Positions 1 through 6,440 of a DNA stretch of 64,000 nt are shown piece by piece. The position numbers were made by a program, and so were the translations under genes. Each line of letters begins with the position of its first letter. Position 1 is the first letter of the stretch. The notes beneath the pieces are model-generated. The model saw only the letters and a list, made by a program, of their open reading frames with translations. It was not told the DNA's origin and made no database searches. This DNA comes from ZCTH02-B3 sp036563895 (lineage in GTDB: Bacteria > Bacillota > Bacilli > Paenibacillales > Paenibacillaceae): assembly GCA_036563895.1 (NCBI GenBank), contig DATCLN010000202.1:1-64000 (forward strand). The letters run 5' to 3'.

Positions 1-390
1 TTCGCGGATTCGCTGCGCCAGGTCGACGTCGGCGGTGACGACGGCCCGCGCGCCGTCGGGGTCCTTGCGGAGCGCTTCGGCCACGGAATATTTGATCGTT
101 CCCACGCGGGACCGGTCCAGATTTTCCTCGACATCCACGCCGACGATGGCGTAATCGCCGAAAATGACGCAGTTGGCGTCGCGCACGCCGGCGACGCTTT
201 CGGCCAGCGCCTCGAGCCGCGCGGCGGGATCCCGGAGGTCCGTTTCCGGAAGCTCCGCTTCCCTTGCGGGCACCTCCTGCGCCCGCGGACTTGGCGCCGG
301 CTCCTGCCGCGCGCCGCATCCCGCCGCGGCCAGGACGCACGCGGCGGCGAGCGCGAGGACCAGCGGGAGCCGCTTGATATTTTCGGCCAT
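1..390 (-). CDS. YhcN/YlaJ family sporulation lipoprotein (3' end cut by window)
   Basis: The first 130 residues are visible and the C-terminus lies beyond the left edge. An N-terminal signal peptide (KRLPLVLALAAACVLAAAGC) ends in a lipobox with Cys25 as the likely lipidated residue. After a Pro/Glu-rich linker, the segment around VRDANCVIFGDYAIVGVDV and the following VEENLDRSRVGTIKYSVAEA is the characteristic YhcN/YlaJ core. The start ATG follows a GGAGGTG Shine-Dalgarno. Members are forespore membrane or spore lipoproteins, some needed for normal germination or outgrowth. A sigma-G-like promoter sits 34 bases upstream. It is divergent from the solute-binding-like gene at 609. The family call is secure; the exact role is not known. 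Confidence 0.88.
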   Translation of the reverse strand, partial: MAENIKRLPLVLALAAACVLAAAGCGARQEPAPSPRAQEVPAREAELPETDLRDPAARLEALAESVAGVRDANCVIFGDYAIVGVDVEENLDRSRVGTIKYSVAEALRKDPDGARAVVTADVDLAQRIRE

Positions 391-423
391 AATTCCCTGC
401 ACCTCCATTTCCGGATGTGCCGT

Positions 424-453
424 TAGTGTGGCCGTCCGTCCGCGAATCCATGC
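424..453 (-). promoter_or_regulatory. Candidate sigma-G (forespore) promoter of the YhcN/YlaJ gene
   Basis: Read on the minus strand there is GCATG, then exactly 18 bases, then CACACTA. The sigma-G consensus is GHATR, 18 bases, CATWHTA, so the -35 is perfect and the -10 has one mismatch. It lies 34 bases upstream of the start codon of a protein whose family is expressed in the forespore. Confidence 0.62.
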
Positions 454-608
454 CGGGCGGGACAGGGGCGCCGGCGGACGGGGCCGGGCCGGACAGGGAT
501 GCCGGCGGGCGGGCCCGGCATCTTTGCCCGTGGCGAAAAATGGAGTATGATGGAGGAAATCAATATCAGGCGCGGGTTTGAACAACGGGCTTGATCAAGG
601 GGATGTCC

Positions 609-1940
609 ATGACGCGGCGCAGGTTCATCCGGACGATGCTGCTGATCGGTCTGCCGGCGGTGTTTGTGTTCCTGTGGCTCAGCGATTCATCGGAAGTGGC
701 GCAGCCTCCCGTTCCGGCCGCGACCATGGCCGCGGCCGGTCCCGAGGACCGGCCGGCCGCCCCGGAAAAAAGCGCATACATAAAAGTGGCTCTGGCGGCG
801 GACCCGGCGGAATTCGAAGCTTTCGGCGAAGTGAACCGGTGGTTCCATCTGACGCATCCGGCTTTCCGGGCGGAATTGGTTCGCCTGGAACCGGTATCCG
901 CCGCCGCGAACGGGTATTCGGACGCGCTGCGGTCCGCCGATGTGCTGCTCATGCCCGGCGAATCGGTGCTGGCCTTCGCCGTGCAGGGCCTGCTGCTGCC
1001 CGTGGACGACCTGCTGGTCGGCGACGCGGCCGCGCAGCCGTTCGAGGCGGTGATGGCCGGCGTCAGGTGGAACGGGCTGGTGTGGGGCGTGCCTTACGAC
1101 ATGGATCCCCATGTTCTGCTTTGGAACCTGGAATTGCTGGACGCGTTGACGGAGACCCTTTCGGACTCCGGAGGAGAAGAAGCTGCGGTCCCGGAAGCCG
1201 GCGGACCGGACGGCGGCGTGCGGAGACAAGCCGTGCGGGTGGACTGGGAGGCGTGGCAAAGGCTCCCGGAGGCGATGGAAAGGATGGAAGGCGGAAACGC
1301 AAGGCATTTCCTGGCGCTCGACGCCGCCGATCCCGGCGCGTGGCTGGCATGGTTCGGAGCGGCCACCGGTCTTGCGGCCGACCTGCCCCTCGGCGAGGCG
1401 AACGAAACGGAAGAGGTGCGCCAGGCTCTGGAATGGCTGGCGAGATGGGGCGGGCTCGTCCTGGAGGCTTCGGGGGAGGATGTCCTTGCGGCGGTCAGGG
1501 ACGGCCGGGCTGCGGCCGCCGTGGTGCCCCACTCGGCGGCGCTGCGCGCCGCAGAGGATGACGGCGGCGGCCTGCTGGCCGTCGACTATTCAGGCTGGGC
1601 CGCACCGTTCGCCTGGCCGCGCGCCCGCAGCTTCGTCATCCTGTCCGGCACCGCCCATGAGGAAGCGGCCCGCTCGTGGATCGCGGAAGCGACGGCTCCC
1701 GACCGGCAGCTTACCCATCACGCCGGGACGGGCAGGCTGCCCGTCAGCCGCGCCCTGCTCCAGGCGAACCCGCCGGCGCATGCCGGTCTTGAACGGGCGC
1801 CCGCCGGCGCGTTTCCCCATGTGGCGTCGCCGGAGTACGGCCCGCATCTTCCGCAGCGGCTGCGTGAGCTCGCGGAAGGGTGGCGGAAGGTCGCCGCGGG
1901 CGAGTGGAGTCCCGACGATTGGCTTGCGCTCACAAGGTGA
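609..1940 (+). CDS. Membrane-anchored extracellular solute-binding-like protein
   Basis: About 443 residues resembling family 1 extracellular solute-binding proteins. The segment around residues 110-180 (loss-of-lid pattern with GLLLPVDDLL and NGLVWGVPYDMDPHVLLWN) matches the way sugar-binding proteins describe the closed-lobe and hinge region. The N-terminus MTRRRFIRTMLLIGLPAVFV is a basic stretch plus one hydrophobic segment without a lipobox cysteine, so it is probably a membrane anchor or a signal peptide. Start 609 is preferred over the in-frame TTG at 591 and ATG at 603 because AAGGGG at 597-602 is then correctly spaced. No permease or ATPase is adjacent. It ends 11 bases inside the oppositely oriented coiled-coil gene. 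Substrate unknown. Confidence 0.7.
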   Translation: MTRRRFIRTMLLIGLPAVFVFLWLSDSSEVAQPPVPAATMAAAGPEDRPAAPEKSAYIKVALAADPAEFEAFGEVNRWFHLTHPAFRAELVRLEPVSAAANGYSDALRSADVLLMPGESVLAFAVQGLLLPVDDLLVGDAAAQPFEAVMAGVRWNGLVWGVPYDMDPHVLLWNLELLDALTETLSDSGGEEAAVPEAGGPDGGVRRQAVRVDWEAWQRLPEAMERMEGGNARHFLALDAADPGAWLAWFGAATGLAADLPLGEANETEEVRQALEWLARWGGLVLEASGEDVLAAVRDGRAAAAVVPHSAALRAAEDDGGGLLAVDYSGWAAPFAWPRARSFVILSGTAHEEAARSWIAEATAPDRQLTHHAGTGRLPVSRALLQANPPAHAGLERAPAGAFPHVASPEYGPHLPQRLRELAEGWRKVAAGEWSPDDWLALTR

Positions 1941-3075
1941 CGCGCAGCTCGATTTCCAGAACGCCGTCCTTGAGCACGGCGTTTTCGGCGGTGATAAAGG
2001 GAAGCATCTGCTGCGGATACAGGCCGAGATCGAACTCGCGTTCCAGATCCGCCCGGGTTGTGTCGGGCAGTTCGAAGCCGTTGAACAGAAGCCTGTCGAT
2101 ATGGAAACGGATGACGTTCACCGGATCGTTTTCCACCGTGTAATGGCCCTCGACGAACAGTTCCACGGATTCGGCTTTGCCCTCGATGGTCATCTTGTTT
2201 TCGGAAAAACGGAATTCGAGGTTGTGGAACCGCTCGTCCCGGCTGCGCAGGAATTCGTTCATCTGGGCGTCGGTGAGGCGGGCGACGATGCGCAAGCCCT
2301 GGAACTCGACGACGCCGGGCTGTTCCTGGAGCCAGGCGGGCAGTTCGTTCATGGCCTGCGACAGGGCGTCGAAATATTCCCGGACCAGGGGCAGGCCGCT
2401 CGATTGCCAGGACGTCTGGATGTCCTGGATGAGTTCGGCCACCTCCTGCGCGTCATCCCGCTTGGCCAGGGCCTCGTCCACTTCCCGCCGCAGGCGGAGA
2501 AGCCGCTCCCGCTGCGTCTGCAGGGCGAGTTCGACCTCCGCGAGCTCTTTTTCGTAGGCTTCCAGCCGGCCGCGCTCCTCCTGCAGGTTCCGGTAGGATT
2601 CCGCGTAGGCGAGCAAAATTTCCCTGTCCGAACGAAAAATGAATTCCGCCATCTCCCACAGGCGGAGCAGTTCCGACAGGGAACCCGCCGAGAAAAAAGC
2701 CTGCCAGAGCAAAAGCTTGTCGCCCATGTAGTAGGCGCGGAGCACCCGTCCGGCCCTTTCCCGCTGCCGTTCAATGGCGATTTCCATCTCGGCGATGCGC
2801 TTTTCGATTTCTCTCAGTCCGGCCAGCGTCTCTTCCCGAATGGCGCCGATCCGTTCGATTTCCCTGTCCAGTTCGGCCAGCGTCAGGCTTTTTTCGAGGA
2901 GCTGGCGCAGCTCTTCATCGTACGGCTGGGCGTGCGCCGGAACCGCAGTTCCGGGGCGGAGCGGCAAAGGCAGCGCCAGCAGGGCGCACAGGACGGCCAG
3001 GGCCGCCAGTTTCCGCATCCGGCCGGACAAGGCTCCGGATGTCGGCGCGGCCGGTCGAAACCGGGAAGTTCGCAT
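1930..3075 (-). CDS. Secreted coiled-coil protein, PcsB/CwlO N-terminal-like
   Basis: About 381 residues (363 if the in-frame ATG at 3018 is used). A signal peptide (LAALAVLCALLALPLPL followed by an AHAQ cleavage site) leads into about 170 residues of heptad-rich helix full of Glu, Arg, Leu and Gln, like the coiled-coil half of PcsB/CwlO-type proteins that work with FtsEX. The C-terminal 150 residues are beta-rich and carry no NlpC/P60 or CHAP catalytic motif, so it is not itself an obvious hydrolase. It is divergent from the MidA-like gene across an AT-rich intergenic stretch and convergent with the gene ending at 1940. The function is unknown; an envelope role is inferred only from export and coiled-coil content. 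Confidence 0.7.
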   Translation of the reverse strand: MRTSRFRPAAPTSGALSGRMRKLAALAVLCALLALPLPLRPGTAVPAHAQPYDEELRQLLEKSLTLAELDREIERIGAIREETLAGLREIEKRIAEMEIAIERQRERAGRVLRAYYMGDKLLLWQAFFSAGSLSELLRLWEMAEFIFRSDREILLAYAESYRNLQEERGRLEAYEKELAEVELALQTQRERLLRLRREVDEALAKRDDAQEVAELIQDIQTSWQSSGLPLVREYFDALSQAMNELPAWLQEQPGVVEFQGLRIVARLTDAQMNEFLRSRDERFHNLEFRFSENKMTIEGKAESVELFVEGHYTVENDPVNVIRFHIDRLLFNGFELPDTTRADLEREFDLGLYPQQMLPFITAENAVLKDGVLEIELRVTL

Positions 3076-3100
3076 GCGCAGCACCGGATTTGAGCCCCCT

Positions 3101-3130
3101 TTTGTCTTATCATAACATAATGCATATGTA
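3101..3130. promoter_or_regulatory. AT-rich divergent promoter region
   Basis: A short AT-rich island, including CATAACATAATGCATATG, between the divergent coiled-coil and MidA-like genes. It offers -10-like sequences on both strands (TATGAT or TATGTT on minus; TAACAT or CATAAT on plus) but no clean -35 element, so assignment to a specific promoter is weak. Confidence 0.3.
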
Positions 3131-3144
3131 CGAAGGAGGAGGAT

Positions 3145-4347
3145 ATGGTGCCGAAGCGGCCCATTTCCGATCGTTTCCATGCCGGGCTTTCCGGGCCGCG
3201 GCCGGAAACGCCCCTGGCCGCCGTGATCCGGGACGAGGTGCTGGCCAGTTCCCGCACCGGTACGGCGCCGGACGGCACGCCCTGCCCGTGCATTCTGTTC
3301 CGCGACTATATGGCGCTGTGCCTCTATCATCCCGAATACGGCTATTACCGCAGCGGACCGGCGCGGATCGGGCGCGGCGGGGATTTCTACACTTCGCCGC
3401 TGGTCGGGGATGTCATGGGCCGCGTACTTGCCGGTTATATCGAGCGGATGGCAGGGGAACGCTTCGGCCCGGATGCGGCCGTGGACGTGATCGACTGGGG
3501 AGGCGGCACCGGGCGCCTGGCGGCGGCCATGCTGGACGCCTGGGAGGAAGCGGGGGTCTCCCGTTTCCGGGTGACGGTGGTCGACAGCCATCCGGTCCAC
3601 CGGCGCCTGGCGGAAGAAGCGCTGGCTGAACGGATCCCGGCGGAAACGGCGCGGGTGGCCGATGCGGAGGAAGCGGACGCGGCCGACTGGAGCCGGCGTC
3701 CCGCCGTCATCGTCGCCAACGAACTGCTCGACGCCTTCCCGGTGAGGCGCCTGGTGCGCACCGGCGGGCGGCTTCGCGAGTGGGGGGTGCGCTGGGACGA
3801 ACAACGCGCGCGCCCGGCTCCCTGCCTGACGGATTGCGACGACGAAGCCCTCAGGGCCTGGCTGGAGGACGGCGCGCGCCTGCTGGAAGGGCAGACGGCG
3901 GAGGTCTGCCCGGACGCGGAAGCGTGGCTGCGCCGCCTGACGGCCCGGCTGGGCGACGCCCTGCTCATCCTCATCGACTACGGGGATGAAACGGAAGAAC
4001 TGCTCGCCCCCCACCGCATGGAGGGCACCCTCGTCTGCTACCGCCGGCATACCGTCAGCGACGATCCCTACGCCGTGCCGGGGGAGCAGGACATCACGGC
4101 CCACGTCAATTTTACCCGCATCCGCGAGGCCTTGACGGAAGCGGGCTGGGAAGAGCTGTGGCGGGGCACGCAAAAGGCGTTTCTGGCGGAACACGGGGCG
4201 CTTGGGCTGCTTCGGGAGCACGCCTTCACCGACCCCTTCCATCCCGCGGCGCGCCGGAACCGGGCGGTGGCGCGGCTTCTCGTCGGCGACGGGATGGGCG
4301 AGTTGTTCAAGGTGAACGTGTTCGGCCTTCGCCGGACGCGAGCGTAA
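3145..4347 (+). CDS. MidA/NDUFAF7 family SAM-dependent methyltransferase (DUF185)
   Basis: A 400-residue protein with a strong AAGGAGGAGGAT ribosome-binding site. The family signature FRDYMALCLYHPEYGYY occurs near residue 52, then GGDFYTSPLVGDVMG. The SAM-binding motif I is VIDWGGGTGRL near residue 113, and VIVANELLDAFPVRRL near 188 is the conserved post-motif region. Eukaryotic relatives (NDUFAF7) methylate an arginine in respiratory complex I; bacterial targets are not established. It is a single gene followed by a strong hairpin terminator. With AhcY and RsmH within 6 kb it is one of several SAM-linked genes here, but co-regulation is not shown. Confidence 0.9.
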   Translation: MVPKRPISDRFHAGLSGPRPETPLAAVIRDEVLASSRTGTAPDGTPCPCILFRDYMALCLYHPEYGYYRSGPARIGRGGDFYTSPLVGDVMGRVLAGYIERMAGERFGPDAAVDVIDWGGGTGRLAAAMLDAWEEAGVSRFRVTVVDSHPVHRRLAEEALAERIPAETARVADAEEADAADWSRRPAVIVANELLDAFPVRRLVRTGGRLREWGVRWDEQRARPAPCLTDCDDEALRAWLEDGARLLEGQTAEVCPDAEAWLRRLTARLGDALLILIDYGDETEELLAPHRMEGTLVCYRRHTVSDDPYAVPGEQDITAHVNFTRIREALTEAGWEELWRGTQKAFLAEHGALGLLREHAFTDPFHPAARRNRAVARLLVGDGMGELFKVNVFGLRRTRA

Positions 4348-4363
4348 GCGCCAGAGGCATGAC

Positions 4364-4410
4364 AAAAAGGCTGCTCTCCGGCCGGTTGCGGCCGGGAGAC
4401 AGCCCTTTTA
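4364..4410. terminator. Bidirectional rho-independent terminator
   Basis: A run of A, then a long GC-rich inverted repeat (GGCTG and CTCTCCGGCCG paired with CGGCCGGGAGA and CAGCC) and CTTTTAT. It lies between the convergent MidA-like and DUF2626 genes and has A/T tracts on both sides, so it can serve both strands. Confidence 0.85.
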
Positions 4411-4431
4411 TTTCGCTTCGTCCGTATGCGC

Positions 4432-4668
4432 TCAGACGGGATTCTTCATTTCGAAGACCATCCAGTAGGTGAGCCCCAGGAACGTGACGATCATGTACGC
4501 CCAGAACGTGTAAAGGTACGTCCGCTCGGTGAGGTTCAGGTAGCCGAGCAGGAAAAAGAACGCCGTCTGAAAGAAGAACAGCAGCGAAAATTCGTACATG
4601 TTGCCCGCAAACGCCATGAGGGCGATCACCAGCGTGAAAAAGCCGAGCACCCGGAACATGCGCGCCAC
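4432..4668 (-). CDS. DUF2626 family small membrane protein
   Basis: The GTG start at 4668 gives 78 residues, the usual size of the family (B. subtilis YqgY type), and has GGGAGGAGG 8 bases upstream. A longer ATG reading from 4713 lacks this support. The sequence opens ARMFRVLGFFTLVIALMAFA and carries LLFFFQTAFFFLLGYLNLTE, both typical of DUF2626, and forms three hydrophobic helices. No function has been assigned to the family. It has its own sigma-A-like promoter (4739-4768) and shares the terminator at 4364-4410. Confidence 0.85.
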   Translation of the reverse strand: MARMFRVLGFFTLVIALMAFAGNMYEFSLLFFFQTAFFFLLGYLNLTERTYLYTFWAYMIVTFLGLTYWMVFEMKNPV

Positions 4669-4738
4669 GTCTGTTTCCTCCTCCCGCATGGCTCCGTGTC
4701 GTCCATGCGCCATGCCGAATGTTGCCGTAACACAGGTT

Positions 4739-4768
4739 ATTATAACCTTTGCCCGCGCGGACTGTAAA
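4739..4768 (-). promoter_or_regulatory. Sigma-A promoter of the DUF2626 gene
   Basis: On the minus strand TTTACA and TATAAT are separated by 18 bases. The -10 box is embedded in GGTTATAATAACC, whose arms GGTTAT and ATAACC are inverted repeats and could be an operator. Confidence 0.6.
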
Positions 4769-4952
4769 CGGCAAGAAGTGACGAAATCGCAAACTTTTCT
4801 TGACGCCGTCCGCAGTTAGGGTTGCCGGAGCGCCGCCGGATCATGCGTCCGGGTTCCGCGGGGGCGCGGCCACCTTCCGACAGGTTCTTTCGGCCCTCGC
4901 GGCATGCCGCCCCGGCAGGTATACCCGCCGCAAAATTGGTTAACCATAGTGA

Positions 4953-4988
4953 TATGCGATAGATTCTATGAACTCTATCATGCGCATA
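4953..4988. repeat. Bulged inverted repeat upstream of rsfA
   Basis: GATAGA (4958-4963) pairs with TCTATC (4974-4979) around a 10-base loop. Outer arms TATGC and GCATA extend the symmetry with a bulge. It lies about 50 bases upstream of the rsfA start in an AT-rich patch. A binding site or mRNA hairpin is possible; no factor can be named. Confidence 0.35.
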
Positions 4989-5039
4989 GACATGGAACCA
5001 GGAAAAGCGGATTTTACGGACCGGGGAGGTAAGGACAGC

Positions 5040-5690
5040 ATGCCTGCGGCAAGACAGGATGCGTGGACGCCGGATGACGATCTGATTTTGGCCGAAGTGA
5101 CGCTTCGCCATATACGGGAAGGAAGCACGCAGCTGGCGGCCTTCGAGGAGGTCGCCAAGCGCATCGGCCGCACCAGCGCGGCCTGCGGCTTCCGGTGGAA
5201 CAGCTGCGTCCGCAAGCGTTACGAGGAAGCGATCGCCCTCGCCAAACAGCAGCGCCAAAAGCGCAATTATCTGAAAAAGCAGGGGCTGGCGGCGCTGACG
5301 GAAGACGAGGGCGAGGCGGGAGCCGGCGAAGCCGGCGCGGGCGGCCTGCCGGTCGCCGGGGCGATGCCGCTGGACGCGATCATCCGGCACCTCAGACAGT
5401 GGAAAAACAGCGTCCACGAACTTAGCCGGCAAAACCGCCAGTATGAAAAACTGCTGAAAGAGAAAGAGGAAGAGATCGCCAGACTGAAGGAGGAAAACGA
5501 AAAGCTGACCCGCCGGATCCACGAGGCGGAAGCGGAACCCCGCCTGGACCTGGACAGCGACGACTACAAGGCGCTTCTTCGTCTGATGGACCGCGCCAGA
5601 AAACTGGCCATCCTGTCCGAAGGGGATTCGGGGGAGGAAAAGGATCCGTTCCGGATGGACGAAAGCGGCAATCTCGAACGGGTCGAATGA
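5040..5690 (+). CDS. rsfA: RsfA family prespore transcriptional regulator
   Basis: 216 residues from the ATG at 5040, chosen because GGAGGT lies at 5025-5030; in-frame upstream ATGs lack a site. The N-terminus [20 protein letters not shown] with [17 protein letters not shown] is the SANT/Myb-like domain of the RsfA/YlbO family. Residues about 127-162 form a coiled coil (repeated [20 protein letters not shown] pattern). In B. subtilis, RsfA adjusts expression of sigma-F-dependent prespore genes. YlbO lies upstream of bshC and mraZ in B. subtilis, so the position supports the assignment. Followed by a hairpin terminator. Confidence 0.88.
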   Translation: MPAARQDAWTPDDDLILAEVTLRHIREGSTQLAAFEEVAKRIGRTSAACGFRWNSCVRKRYEEAIALAKQQRQKRNYLKKQGLAALTEDEGEAGAGEAGAGGLPVAGAMPLDAIIRHLRQWKNSVHELSRQNRQYEKLLKEKEEEIARLKEENEKLTRRIHEAEAEPRLDLDSDDYKALLRLMDRARKLAILSEGDSGEEKDPFRMDESGNLERVE

Positions 5691-5732
5691 TGGCGGACCG
5701 GGCGGCCTTCGCGCCGTCCGGCCCGCGGCATC

Positions 5733-5763
5733 GTCCGCGCATTGGAGCGCGGACTTTTTTTGT
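5733..5763 (+). terminator. Rho-independent terminator after rsfA
   Basis: Stem GTCCGCG / CGCGGAC with an 8-base loop, followed at once by seven T residues. It separates rsfA from the DUF3397 gene. Confidence 0.85.
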
Positions 5764-5906
5764 GCCCGGCCGGACCCGCCTGCGTCTTTGCGACCGGACC
5801 AAAAAGACCCATTTCCAAGGCAGGAATTTGGGCGGAAATGTCGAATGTGGATGTGAAAAGGTTGTCCGGAAGCGAACGGGAAAAGCGGGAAAGGAGGAAT
5901 GGCGGC

Positions 5907-6305
5907 ATGGCGGCGGTGCGGGATGCCCTGGTGTATGTGTACGCCGGTTTCGCCGTCGCGCCGCCCGTGACTTTTGCGCTGGTGTACTTCGTGGCGCTAT
6001 GGCGGACGGGCGACCGGAAACGCTCCGTCCGGACGGCCATGGACGTCACGACGGCTTTCCTGATCGGCGCCGTGGCCGCGCTTATCAACAGCCTGACGAA
6101 ATCGAGGTTCGGCCTATGGCTGATCCTTCTGGTCATGCTCGTGGGCGCGGGGCTTATGGGAGGCGCACAGGCCCGCATGCGCGGCGAGGTGGACGTCCGG
6201 CGTCTCGCGCGCGCCGTCTGGCGGATTTCGTTTCTTGCCCTGGGCGTGCTCTACATCGTGCTGATGATCGCCTATCTGATCGTGTTCATCCGCTCCCGCG
6301 GGTGA
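5907..6305 (+). CDS. DUF3397 family integral membrane protein
   Basis: 132 residues from the ATG at 5907, which has AGGAGG 9 bases upstream; the longer reading from 5742 runs through the preceding terminator and is rejected. It has four hydrophobic segments (around residues 8-25, 42-60, 68-84 and 103-128) separated by short basic loops. Size, topology and position just upstream of bshC match the DUF3397 family of Bacillales. Function unknown. Confidence 0.8.
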   Translation: MAAVRDALVYVYAGFAVAPPVTFALVYFVALWRTGDRKRSVRTAMDVTTAFLIGAVAALINSLTKSRFGLWLILLVMLVGAGLMGGAQARMRGEVDVRRLARAVWRISFLALGVLYIVLMIAYLIVFIRSRG

Positions 6306-6328
6306 GGCCGGCTCTTTCGGCCCGGCCT
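6305..6328 (+). terminator. Weak candidate terminator after DUF3397 gene
   Basis: AGGCCGG pairs with CCGGCCT over an 11-base loop. The following T-rich stretch is interrupted, with TTTTTTG only 10 bases further on, so termination efficiency is doubtful. Confidence 0.35.
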
Positions 6329-6348
6329 TGTCCGCGGCTTTTTTGCTT

Positions 6349-6377
6349 TTGACGGGGAACATTCCCGCTGGTACAAT
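6349..6377 (+). promoter_or_regulatory. Sigma-A promoter of bshC
   Basis: TTGACG, 17-base spacer, TACAAT. The spacer contains the inverted repeat GGGAACATTCCC at 6355-6366, placed where a repressor could block polymerase. The mRNA would start about 55 bases before the bshC start codon. Confidence 0.68.
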
Positions 6378-6440
6378 CGGTTCATGAACGATGGCAAGGA
6401 ACTGGCGAGAACAATGGCGATAAGCGGGGGACGAACGCCC

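Larger units (their letters stand above)
4669..5039. other. Intergenic region between DUF2626 gene and rsfA
   Basis: About 370 bases without a gene. It holds the minus-strand promoter of the DUF2626 gene, a GC-rich middle with no coding signal, then an AT-richer end with the palindrome TGGTTAACCA near 4938 and a bulged inverted repeat at 4953-4988 ahead of rsfA. No convincing sigma-A, sigma-F or sigma-G promoter for rsfA was found. Confidence 0.5.

Noticed and set aside
164..550. Plus-strand open frame at the left edge
   Set aside because: It is antisense to the YhcN/YlaJ lipoprotein gene, which has a signal peptide, lipobox, ribosome-binding site and promoter.
4919..4951. Sigma-F/G promoter for rsfA (GTATA ... 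CATAGTG)
   Set aside because: The spacer is 21 bases; sigma-F and sigma-G need about 15-18.
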